Both the position numbers and the translations under genes were made by a program. A DNA stretch of 8,844 bases from Candidatus Zipacnadia bacterium (GTDB lineage: Bacteria > Armatimonadota > Zipacnadia > Zipacnadales > Zipacnadaceae), in NCBI GenBank assembly GCA_029821515.1, contig JALGTD010000046.1:1-8844 (forward strand), in the 5' to 3' direction. Position 1 is the first letter of the stretch; each line of letters starts with the position of its first letter. The notes under the pieces were generated by a model. It was not told the DNA's origin. It did not search any database and saw only the letters and a list, made by a program, of their open reading frames with translations. Below, piece by piece: positions 7,685 to 8,844 of the stretch.

Positions 7685-7815
7685 GCAGTCAGACACACAA
7701 AGACAACAGCCCGGATTCCCTTAAGCGTACCCCGTGGCGTGACTGGCTGTTAGTCGGGTGGATTGTGGCAATCTTTGCCTTCTTCTTGCGTTCTATGATT
7801 GAAATACTCAGTTGA
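7681..7815 (+). CDS. Small single-helix membrane protein, 44 aa, unknown function
   Basis: An open frame begins with GTG 7681 in a GTGA overlap with the holA stop codon and ends with TGA 7813-7815. The product has a hydrophilic N-terminus (residues 2-21, ending TPWRDW) and one hydrophobic helix (about 22-38, LLVGWIVAIFAFFLRSM), rich in Trp and Phe. A GGAG lies about 11 nt upstream of the start. The 4-nt stop/start overlap, the clean membrane-helix composition and the tight fit between holA and the next gene support it being real. I recognise no family. It could be an accessory subunit of a membrane complex, perhaps of the glycosyltransferase that begins 34 nt downstream. Chance occurrence of a short frame remains possible. 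Confidence 0.6.
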   Translation: MSSQTHKDNSPDSLKRTPWRDWLLVGWIVAIFAFFLRSMIEILS

Positions 7816-7849
7816 GTCGCTCCTTACCAAGTTGCCACTGACACCGAAT

Positions 7850-8844
7850 ATGGGCGATATCTTCTTCTGGCTGATAATCAGCTTTATAGCTGCGCTGGTC
7901 GGCGCTACGCTGGGCCGGCTGGTCACGCTACGCGCTTATGGCCCGCTGACTCGCCTGCTTCTGTTCGTGACTCTGGGCTACCTCGTGCTGTCCTATTTGT
8001 TACTGGGCCTGGGGCTACTCGGCTACCTGCAGCCTGTTCCAGTGCTCGTGGTATTGGTAATCCTGTTGCTGGTCGGGCTGACCACAGCTCGCACGCTATA
8101 TCAGGATTTATGCACCGTCAGCAGCAAGCTGCGCCGCGCGCTGCTAACTTCACCGGCTCGCTGGCTGTACTGGTTTGTCCTGCTTTACATTTCGTCCAGT
8201 CTCATACTCGCTCTGGCCCCGCCCGCCGGGCTGGACTGGGACGGCCTGGCTGAGCACCTGGCCATGGCCAAAGAGTGGGTGAAAGCAGGGCGCATTATTC
8301 CGCTGTGGTACGACCATCATTCGCAGTTCCCGGCTACACTCCAGATGCTCTACGCCCTGGCGTTGCTCTGGCGGGGGGCGATTGCCGCCAAACTCTTTCA
8401 CTTCAGCTTTGGCCTGATAGCGCTGGGCGCAGTCTTTGTCCTGACCAGACGCCACATTTCGCCGCAGGCCGCGCCCTGGGCGGCGGTTATCCTGGCTGCT
8501 ACCCCGGTATTCTCGTGGCTGATGGGGACAGCCTACGTGGACTTGCCCATTATGGCCTGTGTGCTGCTGTCGGTACATTTCTTTCTCGAATGGATGTCAT
8601 CGGGTGCAGTGCGAGACGCTGCCTTGAGCGGACTGCTGGCCGGCGCAGCAATGGCCTTCAAGATGCAGGGCATCCCCTATTTCGGGCTGCTGCTGATCTT
8701 TGCCTTGTACATTGCATGGCAGCAGAGACATCAAGAGACACCGCGCTGGCGGGCGGTTGCTATCTTCGGGGCAGTCGGGCTGCTGGTCGCCTCGCCGTGG
8801 TACATAAAGAGCTGGGTAATCACTGGCAACCCGGTCTATCCGTT
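7850..8844 (+). CDS. GT-C fold (family 39-like) membrane glycosyltransferase, N-terminal part
   Basis: The frame is open from ATG 7850 to the window end (331 codons, no stop), so the 3' end is missing. The product is strongly hydrophobic: helices at about 5-24, 35-59, 63-80, 105-123, 164-176, 184-199, 209-226, 232-247, 260-288 and 303-316. After the fourth helix comes D129-W130-D131 followed by EHLAMAKEWVKAGRIIPLWY and FPATLQMLYALAL. This matches the first extracytoplasmic loop of GT-C enzymes, which carries acidic catalytic residues. AYVDLP (228-233) and SPWYIKSW...GNPVYP (315-331) are also typical of uncharacterised family-39-like proteins. Such enzymes transfer sugars from polyprenyl-phosphate donors to envelope acceptors; donor and acceptor cannot be read here. 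No clear ribosome binding site precedes the ATG. In-frame TTG codons at 7832 and 7799 are less likely starts. Confidence 0.8.
   Translation, partial: MGDIFFWLIISFIAALVGATLGRLVTLRAYGPLTRLLLFVTLGYLVLSYLLLGLGLLGYLQPVPVLVVLVILLLVGLTTARTLYQDLCTVSSKLRRALLTSPARWLYWFVLLYISSSLILALAPPAGLDWDGLAEHLAMAKEWVKAGRIIPLWYDHHSQFPATLQMLYALALLWRGAIAAKLFHFSFGLIALGAVFVLTRRHISPQAAPWAAVILAATPVFSWLMGTAYVDLPIMACVLLSVHFFLEWMSSGAVRDAALSGLLAGAAMAFKMQGIPYFGLLLIFALYIAWQQRHQETPRWRAVAIFGAVGLLVASPWYIKSWVITGNPVYP

Noticed and set aside
8150..8578. 142-codon minus-strand frame opposite the glycosyltransferase
   Set aside because: The plus strand encodes a coherent membrane protein with family motifs. The antisense product is low in hydrophobic residues, rich in Gln, Arg and Gly, and matches no family I know.
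1..8844. Mobile elements, CRISPR arrays, tRNA genes or defence genes
   Set aside because: I found no regularly spaced repeats, terminal inverted repeats, transposase motifs, cloverleaf-like segments or known defence domains. Every long gene belongs to a common family.

Overview
The window is ordinary bacterial chromosomal DNA. It is densely coding, moderately G+C-rich, and uses ATG and GTG starts with Shine-Dalgarno-like sites. I see no tRNA, rRNA, CRISPR array, insertion sequence or phage gene. The family combination (MoxR/DUF58/transglutaminase module, HtrA-like membrane protease, GT-C glycosyltransferase) would suit a Gram-positive-like or Chloroflexota-type bacterium. That lineage guess is weak, because no phylogenetic marker decisive by eye is present.

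Layout. Positions 26-922 (minus strand) encode a membrane-tethered HtrA-like trypsin-family protease. An intergenic region of about 200 bp (923-1124) follows, with candidate divergent promoters and an imperfect palindrome. From 1125 to the window end every gene is on the plus strand and tightly packed: an iron-type alcohol dehydrogenase (1125-2297), a MoxR-family AAA+ ATPase (2310-3290), a DUF58 membrane protein (3277-4515), a membrane transglutaminase-like protein with a DUF4129-like tail (4502-6559), the DNA polymerase III delta subunit HolA (6617-7684), a 44-residue single-helix membrane protein (7681-7815), and the N-terminal 331 residues of a GT-C type membrane glycosyltransferase that runs off the window (7850-8844).

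How they fit together. MoxR, DUF58 and transglutaminase form the widespread MoxR-DUF58-TGase module. In it an ATPase chaperone is thought to act with a membrane-bound VWA-like DUF58 protein and an extracytoplasmic papain-like transglutaminase domain at the cell surface. Both junctions inside the module overlap by exactly 14 nt, and the holA/small-protein junction is a 4-nt GTGA overlap, so translational coupling is likely. I see no terminator between 1125 and the window end. The plus-strand genes may therefore be one long transcription unit that carries a replication gene (holA) between cell-envelope genes.

I find no clear sign of an entirely new system. The less routine items are the small coupled membrane protein, the protease's acidic cytoplasmic tail, a Leu at a usually conserved active-site His in the dehydrogenase, and the divergent promoter palindrome.
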